From BS150m-G50 sp964501185 [NCBI: uncultured Bacteroidia bacterium] (GTDB lineage Bacteria > CAIWAD01 > BS150m-G50): 38,933 bases of DNA. A model generated the notes under the pieces. The model did no database searches. It was not told the DNA's origin and saw only the letters and a program-made list of their open reading frames with translations. Both the position numbers and the translations under genes were made by a program. Position 1 is the first letter of the stretch. Every line of letters begins with the position of its first letter. The DNA lies in the NCBI GenBank assembly GCA_964501185.1, contig CAZCRT010000017.1, forward strand, positions 27,588 through 66,520. The letters run 5' to 3'. Shown here one piece after another: positions 7,775-17,733 of this stretch.

Positions 7775-10700
7775 ATGAGAAATGTAATCTCACTAGGTGC
7801 ATATAGCCTCATACTCACGGCACTTCTGTATCAGGGAGTTCTGGCAGACTGGTTTGAAGATGTGGAAATTATCAGCAGTAACTCACAGGAGCTGATCTTC
7901 AGTTGGCAGCCTGACTCAAGGGCTTTGACTGAGGATGACACCACGCGAATTTACCCCGGCCGGGGTGCGAGAACAGAGTCTCGTTCCTGGGTGCGCCTGT
8001 TTCATCTGCTGCTCCCCGCACACCAGTTACCGGCAGTTACAATTCTCGAATTCAGAACAACAGTTCCGAAAACTCCGGATTTACATGTCATCAATCACAG
8101 TTGGCTGGAAAAACCGCGCTTGTTGCAGACCGGAGAGCACAGCCTTCTTGAACTGGAGATTTACCCTGTTCGCAGGCAGGGAAACGCTATTGAGCAACTC
8201 ACTTCAATTACGGTACGGGTTGTGTTTCCTACTCCTGCACTGGCTGCTGGATTGAGCCTGGGAGATATCAGCTGGTTGCAGAAATATACTCTGAATCCTG
8301 AACGTGCCGGCAGCTGGCTTACCAGAAGGCTATCCGCGCCACTGAACAGGGCTATTGTATTGAGCGGTGATCAACTTCTCCGCTTCCCGGTAAATACTAC
8401 CGGTGTCTATCAGCTGACCCGGGAAATGCTCTCGGAGCATGCAGATGTCGATCAACTATCCTTCCACAATATTCATATCTATGGCAACGATGGGAGGCAG
8501 CTGCCGGAGGAACTTGCCAGTATACCTGATACCATTCTGTATGACCTGCCTCTCATCTACAATAATGATGATGGTGACGAGCTCTTTGAGGCAGGGGAGA
8601 GTATCCTGTTTTTCGGCAGTGCCACAAAAGGGTGGCAATGGGACGATGCGAGCGTCAGTCATTACGCAAATCTCTACACTGATACAAATTACTACTGGGT
8701 GGTTCTGGGTGGCGGTAACCAGGCACCACAGATGGCTGAACTGTCACCGGCAAACGGTACTCCGTTATCGCAGGGGGAATTTCACCACTTTGTGGAGGAG
8801 GAACTCTACATTCTCCGGCATAGCCCCTACTATTCAGTCGGGGACGAGCTGCCCGGTAGCGGGAGCTGGATAAACAGCTGGTCAACGCCGGCACTCGCCT
8901 CAGATGATGAGCTCAGTGTCACTGTGAGAATACACCACGACGACGGCCCCAGAGCCTGGATGAGGCTGGTAATAGCCGATGATACACTCGCTACGTTCCC
9001 CTGTACAGGTATCATGACCAGAACAGAGGAGTGGACCGGAGGCTTCCCTGCCGGGGAAGTATCCCTGCAACTGCTCTCCTCGCTTGATTCCCCGATGGAT
9101 AGTCCCCGCAATTATCTGCAGTACATGGAAGTTCATTACCCGGCCAATTTTGAGTTTTTCAGTGATCAGGTGTTCTATACTACCTTTGAACAGACCGGGG
9201 AGCAGAGCTACAGTTTTGTGCCACAGGATAATAAGCTGATCCTCGATATCACTGACCCACTGCAACCTCGCTTTACATATGATGATCAATTCAGTGTAGC
9301 ACATTCCGGCAGGTCACGGTTTTTCCTGGGGGCCAGGGAGTCGGCCTGGCTGGAAGTAACAAATCTCGTTCCCTTTGACGAGCAGGATCACCAGCTTCCG
9401 TCAACTGAGTTCATAATCATTGCGCCGACAGTGTATCACAATTCACTGATGGATTTTGTAGACCATAAGGTGGCAAGTGGCTTCTCTACTCAACTGGTAA
9501 CGCTGGATGAAGTGCTCAACAGCTGTAGCGGCGGGCGCATGGATCCGGTTGCAATTCGTAACTTTCTCTATAACCAGTATCATACTCATGGGCTGCAACT
9601 CAAATATCTCCTGCTGGTAGGAAATGGACACTTCGATTACCGTAATCTCAGTGGATCCAGCTTCCCGGTTACCATGCCGATGTATTACAATCAATATGAG
9701 ATCTATGGTCAACCCTTTCCCCGGGATGACTACTATGTACAGTTCTCAGATTTTGTAGATGTAACTGTATCACGCTGGCAATGCTATACGGCTGCTGATG
9801 TTCAGGTTCAGATCGACAAGGTACTACAGCTGGAGACTGCTGAGACCAGTGAGGACTGGCGTAATCGTGTGATACTGGTAGCCGATGATGAGCGACGATT
9901 GAGAGGCGAGATACGTGACAGTGAACATCGTCATACCCACAACGCTGAAGAACTGGTTACCGACTTCCTGCCACCCGAATTCGAGATCAGCCGTATCTAC
10001 AGCGCAGCATTTCCGGGTGAGTTCAACTCCGGCAATGGATTATACGAAAAGCCTGCCTGTGAGACTGCGCTGATAAACAGTCTTAACGAAGGTTCCTGGC
10101 TGGTAAGCTTTCAGGGGCACGGTAATAATCAGGTCTGGACGGATGAACGTATTTTCACACCGGCGCATGAGAGCCTGCTTCACAATGAGTATCATTTACC
10201 TGTTTTTGTAGCGGCCACCTGTAATTGGGCAGAAATCGATCAGACACACGGTGCCGCATTTTCAACACAATTGATGAACAAGCCTGACGGTGGTGCAGCC
10301 GGGATCATTGCCGCTACTAATTTGACTTCCGGAACCTCTAATCCCGACTTCACCGATGCTTTTTACGGATGTGTAATGGATCACTACTTCGCTGGTGATT
10401 TCAGTTCACCTGCACTCTGTTTGAAGGAGTCAAAGAACCTGTCACCCGGTGATAGTAATCGTATGCTCTACATATCACAGGGAGATCCCACACACAGCTG
10501 GGATTACCCTGAATACAGTACTCTGGCAGGTGCAATTCAGGATTGGAACGGAGAGGATTGTGATACACTGTTATCCATGGGTGTGTATCACGTATTGGCT
10601 CAGACAGTTTCAAGGGTCGACTCAAGCCAGCAGCTTTTTAATGGTGAAGCGAAGCTGCAGGTATTTGACGCTAACCGGGAAAGCATACTTCACCTCGCGT

Positions 10701-11647
10701 ATGTCAACAATCCAGACTCGGTTGTAATACATGAAGATGGTAACCTGCTGTTTCGGGGGCGCTATACGATTGAGCAGAGCGCAATCAATGGTGGTTTCAT
10801 AGTCCCTCGTGATATTTCACAGAGTAGTGAACCTGCTTCAATGCGGTTTTTCTATAATGCCGGTGATAATCGTTATGGTAATGGTTACCGTAGCGGGTTT
10901 TATCTGGCCGCAACCGATTCCCTGAGTGACGATGTTACCGGCCCGGAGGCTGATATCCGTTTCAATAGCCCGCAGTGGCATCCCGGTGAGGGAGTTGGCC
11001 GGTCATTTGTTGTGTTGCTGATGGCGGAGGATGAGAGTGGTATAAACCTGACTGGAGAAATCGGACACAAAATAGAGTTGACCATTGATAACGATCAACC
11101 GATTGACGTAACCCAGGATTTCAGCTATGATCTGGACTCCTGGCAGAGCGGTCGAGTTGAATTCCTGATCAATTTCCTGGAGCCGGGAGTACATACAATC
11201 ACTGCGCGTATCTGGGATAACCTGAATAATCCCACACTGATTGAGCAGGATTTCAGGGTAGTTGACAGCGAGCAGCAGCGTCTACTGGACGTTGTGAACT
11301 ATCCAAATCCATTCAGCACTGAGACCCGGTTTACTTTTCTGGTGGAGGGTTTAATCGAAGACGCGCCACTTGATGTGACGGTAAGGGTATTCACGCTTAA
11401 CGGCAGGAATGTGTTTCGCCGGGAGTATTTTGCGTTGCAATCAGAGGCTGGTTTTGTGGTAACGCCAGCTTGGGATGGGCGCAGCACACATGGTGATCAG
11501 TTGGCCAACGGGGTTTACTTCTACCAGGTGGCGGTAGAGCTGCCACCTTTCAGTTATAATATTGTAAACGAACTGGGTCAGCTGGAAAGTATCAGTAGCG
11601 GTGCGCAACGCCTGACCACAATAAGCAAGTTGATAATCGGGCGCTGA
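7775..11647 (+). CDS. porU: PorU-like type IX secretion sortase (C25 peptidase family)
   Basis: PorU works at the outer surface, removing the C-terminal signal of T9SS cargo and joining the cargo to a surface glycolipid (A-LPS in Porphyromonas). This 1290-residue protein has an N-terminal signal peptide, a long beta-rich region, then a gingipain-type domain at about 540-930. Candidate catalytic residues are His782 in FQGHGNNQ and Cys816 in AATCNWAE. The C terminus has an immunoglobulin-like domain and a tail beginning NYPNPFSTETRF near 1175 with ANGVYFYQV, as in PorU proteins that keep their own tail. The start is ATG, with AGGAGA rather far (12 bases) upstream. It follows the wall operon by 66 bases and precedes the sugar-nucleotide operon. 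A C25 cargo protease is the alternative; size and layout favour PorU. Confidence 0.75.
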   Translation: MRNVISLGAYSLILTALLYQGVLADWFEDVEIISSNSQELIFSWQPDSRALTEDDTTRIYPGRGARTESRSWVRLFHLLLPAHQLPAVTILEFRTTVPKTPDLHVINHSWLEKPRLLQTGEHSLLELEIYPVRRQGNAIEQLTSITVRVVFPTPALAAGLSLGDISWLQKYTLNPERAGSWLTRRLSAPLNRAIVLSGDQLLRFPVNTTGVYQLTREMLSEHADVDQLSFHNIHIYGNDGRQLPEELASIPDTILYDLPLIYNNDDGDELFEAGESILFFGSATKGWQWDDASVSHYANLYTDTNYYWVVLGGGNQAPQMAELSPANGTPLSQGEFHHFVEEELYILRHSPYYSVGDELPGSGSWINSWSTPALASDDELSVTVRIHHDDGPRAWMRLVIADDTLATFPCTGIMTRTEEWTGGFPAGEVSLQLLSSLDSPMDSPRNYLQYMEVHYPANFEFFSDQVFYTTFEQTGEQSYSFVPQDNKLILDITDPLQPRFTYDDQFSVAHSGRSRFFLGARESAWLEVTNLVPFDEQDHQLPSTEFIIIAPTVYHNSLMDFVDHKVASGFSTQLVTLDEVLNSCSGGRMDPVAIRNFLYNQYHTHGLQLKYLLLVGNGHFDYRNLSGSSFPVTMPMYYNQYEIYGQPFPRDDYYVQFSDFVDVTVSRWQCYTAADVQVQIDKVLQLETAETSEDWRNRVILVADDERRLRGEIRDSEHRHTHNAEELVTDFLPPEFEISRIYSAAFPGEFNSGNGLYEKPACETALINSLNEGSWLVSFQGHGNNQVWTDERIFTPAHESLLHNEYHLPVFVAATCNWAEIDQTHGAAFSTQLMNKPDGGAAGIIAATNLTSGTSNPDFTDAFYGCVMDHYFAGDFSSPALCLKESKNLSPGDSNRMLYISQGDPTHSWDYPEYSTLAGAIQDWNGEDCDTLLSMGVYHVLAQTVSRVDSSQQLFNGEAKLQVFDANRESILHLAYVNNPDSVVIHEDGNLLFRGRYTIEQSAINGGFIVPRDISQSSEPASMRFFYNAGDNRYGNGYRSGFYLAATDSLSDDVTGPEADIRFNSPQWHPGEGVGRSFVVLLMAEDESGINLTGEIGHKIELTIDNDQPIDVTQDFSYDLDSWQSGRVEFLINFLEPGVHTITARIWDNLNNPTLIEQDFRVVDSEQQRLLDVVNYPNPFSTETRFTFLVEGLIEDAPLDVTVRVFTLNGRNVFRREYFALQSEAGFVVTPAWDGRSTHGDQLANGVYFYQVAVELPPFSYNIVNELGQLESISSGAQRLTTISKLIIGR

Positions 11648-11782
11648 CCTTATCGCCTCCAGATCCATTGTTTCCTGCTTGGCTTTCGTAGAAAAACCGC
11701 TAAATTTTTCTGATACAGCAGAAATAAATAATCGTTGTGACACAGAGCTGATTTCTGTTTCTCTATTCAACCCGGAGGTTCA

Positions 11783-12511
11783 GTGAAGGGTGTAATTCTT
11801 GCTGGTGGGACCGGATCACGGCTTTTTCCACTGACTAAAGTTACCAACAAACACCTGCTGCCAGTGGGACGTGTGCCGATGATCTATTTCCCGATCAGGA
11901 AAATGACTGAAGCCGGTATTGAGGAGATTTTGATCGTTACCGGTGTGGAGAATATGGGTGACGTTGTCAATCTGCTGGGAAGTGGCCGGGAATTCAATTG
12001 CCATTTCACCTACAAAGTACAGGATGAAGCAGGTGGCATTGCCCATGCTCTGGCACTGGCGGAGAATTTCGCTGGTGATGACAAAATGGTGGTGCTGCTG
12101 GGTGATAACATTTTCTCCGGGGAGATTACACCCTTTGTACAGGAATTCGAACAGCACGCCAGAGGCGCCATGGTGCTGTTGAAGGAGGTCCCGGACCCGG
12201 GACGCTACGGTGTTGCCACTGTCGAGGACGGTGTGGTCAAGAATATCGTGGAGAAACCAACTGAGCCGGAGAGTAATCTCGCTGTGACCGGCATCTACTT
12301 TTATGACAATAGCGTTTTCGATTGTATCAGGAAGCTGGAGCCTTCCAGGCGTGGTGAATTGGAAATTACAGATGTAAATAATCACTACCTGCAGTCGGGA
12401 CAGTTGTATTCAGCTGTTCTTCCGGGTTGGTGGACTGATGCCGGTACTTTTGAGTCGCTGGCATACGCCAACCAGTTGTTGCAGGAACACAAAGATGGAG
12501 ATATCAGATGA
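11783..12511 (+). CDS. RmlA-like (short) sugar-1-phosphate nucleotidyltransferase
   Basis: A 242-residue nucleotidyltransferase with ILAGGTGSRLFPLTKVTNKH at residues 4-23, DEAGGIAHAL, the metal-site GDNIFSG near 109-115, VEKP, and GWWTDAGTFESL near the end. This is the pattern of glucose-1-phosphate thymidylyltransferase (RmlA/RfbA). Classical RmlA is about 290 residues; this short form lacks the C-terminal helices, as in SpsI-type and many archaeal homologues, so the nucleotide (dTTP or UTP) is uncertain. With ugd directly after it, UDP-glucose production is attractive. The start is GTG with GGAGG four bases ahead. The stop overlaps the ugd start in ATGA, showing translational coupling. Confidence 0.82.
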   Translation: MKGVILAGGTGSRLFPLTKVTNKHLLPVGRVPMIYFPIRKMTEAGIEEILIVTGVENMGDVVNLLGSGREFNCHFTYKVQDEAGGIAHALALAENFAGDDKMVVLLGDNIFSGEITPFVQEFEQHARGAMVLLKEVPDPGRYGVATVEDGVVKNIVEKPTEPESNLAVTGIYFYDNSVFDCIRKLEPSRRGELEITDVNNHYLQSGQLYSAVLPGWWTDAGTFESLAYANQLLQEHKDGDIR

Positions 12512-13809
12512 AACTGGCAGTTGTTGGAACCGGTTATGTCGGACTCGTCGCTGGTACCTGTTTTGCTGAGGTTGGCAATACGGTAATTTGTATTGATACG
12601 GATGAGGCCAAGGTTGCCCGGTTGAACCGGGGTGAAATACCGATTTATGAGCCCGGTTTAAAAGAGATACTGGAGAAGGCAGTGAAGAAGGAACGTCTAT
12701 TCTTCACTACCAGCTATGAAAAGGCTATCCCGGATGCGGATGTAGTATTTATCGCTGTAGGTACTCCACCGGATGAAGATGGTTCTGCTGATTTGAAGCA
12801 CGTACTCTCTGCTGCCCGTATGATTGGTGAGCATATACAGGGCTATACGGTTATCGTGGATAAATCCACAGTTCCTGTTGGTACTGCAGAAAAGGTCAAG
12901 AAGGCTGTAGCTGAAGTTACAGATGCCGAGTACGATGTGGTTTCCAACCCGGAGTTTCTCAAGGAGGGCGCTGCTGTCCAGGATTTCCTGAAGCCGGACC
13001 GGGTAGTAATCGGTGCGCCGAGTGAAAAGGCGAAAGAAACTATGGTGGAGCTTTACAAACCGTTCGTACGTACCAACCATCCGATTGTCACTATGGATGT
13101 CCCCAGTGCGGAAATGACGAAATACGCTGCCAATGCCATGCTGGCGACACGTATCACGTTCATGAATGAAATCGCCAATCTCTGCGAGAAGGTAGGTGCC
13201 AACGTTGAAATGGTTCGCGGTGGTATCGGCACTGACAGCCGCATTGGTCCTCAGTTCCTTTTCCCCGGCGTCGGGTTCGGTGGTTCCTGCTTCCCGAAAG
13301 ATGTACGCGCCATTATGCAGACCGGTGAACAGAATAACTCAGCGTTGCATATTCTGGACGCAGTCCAGCAGGCAAATGATGCACAGAAACTGGTGCTCTA
13401 TAACAAGGCGATGGATTATTTCGACGGTGATCTGTCCGGTAAAACGTTTGCGATCTGGGGGCTGGCTTTCAAGGCACGTACTGACGACATGCGGGAAGCA
13501 CCTGCCATTTACACAATCCGGGCACTGCTGGAAAAGGGTGCTCGCGTCCAGGCCTGGGATCCGGAAGCGATGGTCAACGCACAGCATATCTTTGGTGACT
13601 CAGTACAGCTTACTCATACCCAATATGACGCACTGAAAGGTGCCGACGCACTGCTGATCATGACCGAGTGGTCCGACTTCCGTGAACCGGAATTTGACCG
13701 CATGAAGACATTGTTAAAGGAACCGGTAGTATTTGACGGCCGTAATCTCTATGCTCCGAAAAAAATGGCTGATCACGGTTTCAGCTACTTCTCAATCGGC
13801 AGGCCGTAA
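12508..13809 (+). CDS. ugd: UDP-glucose 6-dehydrogenase
   Basis: Ugd oxidises UDP-glucose twice with NAD to UDP-glucuronate in the cytoplasm. The 433-residue length is standard for the bacterial enzyme. Domains in order are an N-terminal Rossmann fold with [19 protein letters not shown] (residues 4-22), the central dimerisation helix ([18 protein letters not shown]) with [11 protein letters not shown] before it, catalytic Cys261 in FGGSCFPKD, and a C-terminal UDP-binding domain with [16 protein letters not shown]. It is coupled to the nucleotidyltransferase upstream by a 4-base overlap and followed 31 bases later by UDP-xylose synthase, its natural next step. A GDP-mannose dehydrogenase would be the nearest alternative, but the direct neighbour uses UDP-glucuronate. 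Confidence 0.93.
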   Translation: MKLAVVGTGYVGLVAGTCFAEVGNTVICIDTDEAKVARLNRGEIPIYEPGLKEILEKAVKKERLFFTTSYEKAIPDADVVFIAVGTPPDEDGSADLKHVLSAARMIGEHIQGYTVIVDKSTVPVGTAEKVKKAVAEVTDAEYDVVSNPEFLKEGAAVQDFLKPDRVVIGAPSEKAKETMVELYKPFVRTNHPIVTMDVPSAEMTKYAANAMLATRITFMNEIANLCEKVGANVEMVRGGIGTDSRIGPQFLFPGVGFGGSCFPKDVRAIMQTGEQNNSALHILDAVQQANDAQKLVLYNKAMDYFDGDLSGKTFAIWGLAFKARTDDMREAPAIYTIRALLEKGARVQAWDPEAMVNAQHIFGDSVQLTHTQYDALKGADALLIMTEWSDFREPEFDRMKTLLKEPVVFDGRNLYAPKKMADHGFSYFSIGRP

Positions 13810-13840
13810 GAAAAGTTGTGATAGAGGAAGGGGAAAAGCC

Positions 13841-14776
13841 ATGCGTTATCTGGTAACCGGTGGCGCCGGGTTTATCGGTAGTCATCTGGTGGATTCATTG
13901 CTGGCTGATGGCCATGAGGTTATCTGTGTCGATAACTTTTTCACCGGCAACAAGAAGAATGTATCACATCATCTGGGCAATAACAGTTTCGAGCTGATTC
14001 GTCACGATATCGCTTTCCCCCTGCATATAGAAGTTGATCGCATCTTTCATCTCGCCTGTCCCGCCTCCCCGATCAACTACCAGGTTAACCCGGTGAAGAC
14101 GCTGAAGACATCAGTCATGGGCACTATCAACATGCTGGGACTGGCTAAAAGGGTGAAGGCCCGCATTCTGTTTTCCTCCACCTCGGAAGTATATGGTGAC
14201 CCCAAAGTCCACCCACAGGTAGAGGAGTACTGGGGCAATGTCAACCCGATCGGACCTCGAAGTTGTTATGATGAAGGGAAACGAGCCGCGGAAACATTGA
14301 TGTTCGATTACCATCGCCAGAGTGGTGTGGATATTCGGGTAGTGCGCATCTTTAATACCTATGGCCCCCGCATGGCTGCCAACGACGGTCGTGTCGTATC
14401 GAATTTCATCGTTCAGGCTCTGCAGGGACACGACCTCACACTCTTCGGCAGTGGTGAACAGACCCGTTCTTTCTGCTATGTTGATGATATGATCCGTGGG
14501 TTGCGACTGATGATGGATAACGATAAACATATCGGTCCTGTAAATATGGGAAATCCGGGAGAATTCACCGTGAAGCAGCTGGCAGAGAAAGTGCTGGAGC
14601 TTACCGGCAGTTCCAGCAGCATAGTGCAGCGTGAACTGCCTCAGGATGATCCCCGTATTCGTCGCCCGGATATTACAAAGGCTGACGAGCTGCTGAAATG
14701 GAAACCGGGAATCCCCCTGGCAGAGGGGTTGCAGCATACAATTAACTGGTTTAACGAACACCTTCCCGCACCTTGA
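13841..14776 (+). CDS. uxs: UDP-glucuronate decarboxylase (UDP-xylose synthase)
   Basis: A short-chain dehydrogenase-fold enzyme that converts UDP-glucuronate to UDP-xylose with bound NAD. The 311-residue protein starts with the NAD loop [11 protein letters not shown]. It then shows the very characteristic block [34 protein letters not shown] (catalytic Tyr143 and Lys147) and [21 protein letters not shown] longer frame opens upstream inside ugd, but ATG 13841 is the right start: it matches the family N terminus and has a purine-rich ribosome site (AGAGGAAGGGG) before it. The product is one step beyond Ugd, so UDP-xylose, or an unreleased 4-keto pentose, should be made here. The gene ends by overlapping the TTG start of the next gene. 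Confidence 0.93.
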   Translation: MRYLVTGGAGFIGSHLVDSLLADGHEVICVDNFFTGNKKNVSHHLGNNSFELIRHDIAFPLHIEVDRIFHLACPASPINYQVNPVKTLKTSVMGTINMLGLAKRVKARILFSSTSEVYGDPKVHPQVEEYWGNVNPIGPRSCYDEGKRAAETLMFDYHRQSGVDIRVVRIFNTYGPRMAANDGRVVSNFIVQALQGHDLTLFGSGEQTRSFCYVDDMIRGLRLMMDNDKHIGPVNMGNPGEFTVKQLAEKVLELTGSSSSIVQRELPQDDPRIRRPDITKADELLKWKPGIPLAEGLQHTINWFNEHLPAP

Positions 14777-16374
14777 AAACTTATCTGGCTCTACTCACCC
14801 TCGTCCTGCTTATCGGCTGCGCCCGCATGGGAGTGCCGGATGGTGGAGAACGTGATACAATACCCCCTGTCCTCTTATACCACGATCCACCTCTGGAAGC
14901 AACGGGCGTAGCTGGTGATGCTGATCTGATTCTCAGGTTCGACAAGTATATGGATCGTGCTTCCGTCAGGCAGGCCGCTTTCTTTTCGCCACCACTCGGT
15001 GGGACTGTAAAGTGGCGTTGGCGGGGACGAACCGTACGTATCACACATGATGAGGATTTTGCTATCGACCGTACGACGGTTATGACACTGGGTGCTGGAG
15101 TACGTGATTACCTTGGTAACGAGATGCAGGAGCCATTCGCGCTCGCTTTCAGCACATCCGAAGAACTGGAACTGGGTGAGCTCAGGGCGCGAGTGACCGG
15201 TCTGTCCGGCAGGGAAACTGCTGAATTATGGCTGGTGGACAGTATTCACACTGAGATGACACCGCTGCACGTTTTACCGGTTACCGCAGCAGCACCCCGG
15301 CGTCAGTTTCGCTATCTTCCTGAAGGACGACGTGAACTGGTAGCCGTCCAGGATTTGAATCACGACCGGCAATGGGACCCGTTCAGTGAGCGGATCGCTC
15401 TTCCTCATCAGGGTGTTCAGGTTCCTGACACATCACAGTTACAACTGCTGCATCTGCAGTATTCTTATCCTGATACTATCATGTTCAGATCTGCCCGTCA
15501 ACTTAATGAATGGGTGATACAACTGCAGGGGTACTTCCCGGATTCATTGAGTGCAACAGCCATTACACTTCAGGACAGGTATGATCAGATCAGATATCCA
15601 GCCGAACTACTCTATGCTAACAGCTCTCAGGCCTGGTTGATACTTCCGGAACCGCTTTCATCTGACAGTGTGTCTGTTATTATGGAGGGGCGCTATCCAT
15701 TGCGAGAAATCACTGTTAAACAGACAGCGTATGTTGACAGCCTGGTTCCGGAAACACTGGAGCTGGCGCCTGGTGGCAGGGATGTTCCCCCGGGGAACGA
15801 CGTGACAGTTACTGCCGGGGAATCGATACAATTAGCAGACAGGACTGGTGTGAGGGTTATTCTCAACAATTCGGACACGCTGGCTGCTTCCGGATTTACA
15901 CCTTTTGCTGAAGGTGCTGTGATACAATTTGAACGGGAATGGAGCTGGGGAGACAGCTGCAGGGTCAGGATTGATCCTATGAGCCTGATGGATGCTTCGG
16001 GAAACCTGTTTCCTGATACCCTGCGCAAGCGGGGCTTTATTGTGCGTGGTCATGACAGTCTGGGAGGACTGGCGGGTGAGGTGTTCGGGCTGGAGGACAC
16101 TGAGCAATCCACTGTAGATCTGCTTACATTGGATGGCGAAGTTGTGGCTACGCATATGGCTACACCTGTTTTCAAGTTTGAAGAGGTTCCAGCCGGTGAT
16201 TATATGATGCGCTTATATCTGGACACTGACAGAAATGGCTCCTACTCAGCTGGTAGAGTGAAGCCGTTCCAATATGCAGAACCCTATATTTTCGTGTCTG
16301 ATACATTTCAAGTAGCACCGCGCTGGACGGTGGAAGGATTACGCCTGAACGGAGAGGATTTGAAGAATGAGTAG
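14773..16374 (+). CDS. Lipoprotein with N-terminal Big_5 (SbsA Ig-like) domain
   Basis: A 533-residue predicted lipoprotein. The signal peptide ends in lipobox LIGC, so Cys16 would be lipidated. The mature N terminus ([19 protein letters not shown]) and the next 90 residues match the Big_5 Ig-like domain found at the start of many Bacteroidota surface lipoproteins: a proline-rich turn, then a strand ending in LRFDKYMD, and [19 protein letters not shown] strands. The rest is beta-rich, with a second Big_5-like stretch near 345-425 ([18 protein letters not shown]) and a calcium-type loop, [14 protein letters not shown], near 490. The start is TTG, overlapping the uxs stop; the lipobox position supports it. 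Function is unknown. Its location inside a sugar-nucleotide operon suggests a surface or periplasmic role tied to the glycan. Confidence 0.8.
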   Translation: MKTYLALLTLVLLIGCARMGVPDGGERDTIPPVLLYHDPPLEATGVAGDADLILRFDKYMDRASVRQAAFFSPPLGGTVKWRWRGRTVRITHDEDFAIDRTTVMTLGAGVRDYLGNEMQEPFALAFSTSEELELGELRARVTGLSGRETAELWLVDSIHTEMTPLHVLPVTAAAPRRQFRYLPEGRRELVAVQDLNHDRQWDPFSERIALPHQGVQVPDTSQLQLLHLQYSYPDTIMFRSARQLNEWVIQLQGYFPDSLSATAITLQDRYDQIRYPAELLYANSSQAWLILPEPLSSDSVSVIMEGRYPLREITVKQTAYVDSLVPETLELAPGGRDVPPGNDVTVTAGESIQLADRTGVRVILNNSDTLAASGFTPFAEGAVIQFEREWSWGDSCRVRIDPMSLMDASGNLFPDTLRKRGFIVRGHDSLGGLAGEVFGLEDTEQSTVDLLTLDGEVVATHMATPVFKFEEVPAGDYMMRLYLDTDRNGSYSAGRVKPFQYAEPYIFVSDTFQVAPRWTVEGLRLNGEDLKNE

Positions 16375-17434
16375 TCTGAAATCTGTTATAATGGCAGGAG
16401 GGATAGGTGCGCGTTTCTGGCCGCTGTCCAGACGCGACAACCCCAAGCAGTTTCTATCATTGACCGGAAGTTTAAGCCTGATTGAAGAAACCATGAACAG
16501 GGTTCGTCGGCTTTCGGATCCCGAGGATATTTACATTATAACCAGTCAGAAGTATACGGATCGCCTGCAGGGGCTGTTCAGCGATATTCCAGCTGCCAAT
16601 ATCATCTACGAGCCAGTACAACGTAATACAGCGCCATGTATAGGGCTGGCAGCAGCTGTGATACAAAAGAGAAGTCCTGGAAGTGTAATGGCAGTGTTTC
16701 CTGCTGACCATCTGATAGGCAATGAAAAAGCATTTACCACCTGCGTTGTTGAAGCAGCACAGATAGCCACCGAGAGGGATGTTCTGGTGACAATAGGAGT
16801 CGAACCTGATCGTCCGGAAACCGGTTACGGCTATATCCAGACCGCAGGTGAGATCAACCCCGGTTGCAGGCGCGTAAGGACCTTCGCTGAAAAACCTAAT
16901 CTCGCTACAGCTCAGCGGTTTCTCGAGAGCGGTGATTTTCTATGGAATGCCGGCATCTTTATCTGGCGCACAGATTTCTTTGTTGAGAACCTGAGAAAGC
17001 ATCTGGAGGAGGTTCATGATGTAATAGAGGAGATTCAGGAGGCAGTTGATACACCTGATTTCAATTCGGTTTTACAGCAGGCCTTTCCCAGGTCGCCTTC
17101 AGTATCTGTTGATCATGGAATTCTGGAAAAATCTACCCAGGTTGCCGTGATACACGCAGACTTTCCCTGGAGTGATGTAGGGACCTGGCAGGAGGCATAC
17201 CTGCGCAGCCAGAAGGATACAGATGATAATGTTATTCAGGGTGAAGTAATCACAGTGAACTCGACTGGCAGTTATGTGCAGGGTGATAAACGGCTGATTG
17301 CACTGGTCGGAGTGAAGGATGTGGTCGTCATCGATACAGGTGACGCCATATTGGTGGCAGACAGGAACAAAGTACAGGATGTCGGCAAGGTTGTCGAACT
17401 TCTGCGGGATGAGGAGAGAACTGAGTATCTCTGA
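16367..17434 (+). CDS. manC: Mannose-1-phosphate guanylyltransferase
   Basis: Makes GDP-mannose from GTP and mannose-1-phosphate in the cytoplasm. Family marks in the 355-residue protein are VIMAGGIGARFWPLSRRDNP (7-26) followed by KQFL, VQRNTAPCIGLAA, FPADHLIG, GVEPDRPETGYGYIQ, FAEKP, LWNAGIFIW and PWSDVGTW. Length fits the short form without the phosphomannose isomerase domain seen in bifunctional ManC/AlgA. The start has AGAGGA eight bases upstream and overlaps the lipoprotein stop by eight bases, so the genes are coupled. GDP-mannose could feed mannose, fucose or related surface sugars; no later GDP-sugar enzyme is in the window. Confidence 0.93.
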   Translation: MSSLKSVIMAGGIGARFWPLSRRDNPKQFLSLTGSLSLIEETMNRVRRLSDPEDIYIITSQKYTDRLQGLFSDIPAANIIYEPVQRNTAPCIGLAAAVIQKRSPGSVMAVFPADHLIGNEKAFTTCVVEAAQIATERDVLVTIGVEPDRPETGYGYIQTAGEINPGCRRVRTFAEKPNLATAQRFLESGDFLWNAGIFIWRTDFFVENLRKHLEEVHDVIEEIQEAVDTPDFNSVLQQAFPRSPSVSVDHGILEKSTQVAVIHADFPWSDVGTWQEAYLRSQKDTDDNVIQGEVITVNSTGSYVQGDKRLIALVGVKDVVVIDTGDAILVADRNKVQDVGKVVELLRDEERTEYL

Positions 17435-17446
17435 GGATGAGTGTAC

Positions 17447-17701
17447 ATGAGTATAAGCCGACACAGGAAGACTGAAAAAACAGAACATGAACGCAAGCTG
17501 CAGCTGGAACTGGACCAGTTAAAAAAGCGCGCTGCTGAAATGGGTCTCAGAGTGCGCGTTGAACCCGGGAACTTCAAGAGTGGTAGTTGTCTGTTGGAGG
17601 AGCAAAGGATGATTATTATTAATCGCAGGCTTACGCTTGAGGAAAGGGTTCGAACGCTGAATGATGAACTGGCTGAAGCTGAAGGAAGTCTGAAAGACTG
17701 A
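17447..17701 (+). CDS. Small hypothetical protein between manC and the Crp-type regulator
   Basis: An 84-residue charged protein with no signal peptide. The first half is a basic, likely coiled helix (about residues 6-32, rich in Lys, Glu and Leu). The middle has VEPGNFKSGSCLLEEQRMII, then NRRLTLEERVRTLNDELAEA. The second part looks like a compact beta-hairpin followed by a helix. I have an impression of similar small proteins next to regulators in related bacteria, but I cannot name a family. A GTG at 17441 in the same frame is possible; ATG 17447 is preferred because GAGGA sits nine bases before it. It is 12 bases after manC and 32 before the regulator, so it is part of the operon. Confidence 0.65.
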   Translation: MSISRHRKTEKTEHERKLQLELDQLKKRAAEMGLRVRVEPGNFKSGSCLLEEQRMIIINRRLTLEERVRTLNDELAEAEGSLKD

Positions 17702-17733
17702 CAGGCACTTAAATTTATGAGCGCGAGGTGGCC

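Noticed and set aside
11690-11711. AGAAAAA...TTTTTCT dyad after the PorU-like gene as a terminator
   Set aside because: The stem is only A/T pairs plus one G-C pair and is not followed by a T tract, so it would be weak; readthrough into the next operon cannot be excluded.
13733-13840. Longer N terminus for UDP-xylose synthase starting inside ugd
   Set aside because: The extra residues do not match the family and lie within ugd in another frame; ATG 13841 has its own ribosome site and starts with the NAD-binding strand.
14111-14761. A 216-codon minus-strand frame inside uxs
   Set aside because: The plus strand encodes a textbook UDP-xylose synthase there, so this is a shadow frame.
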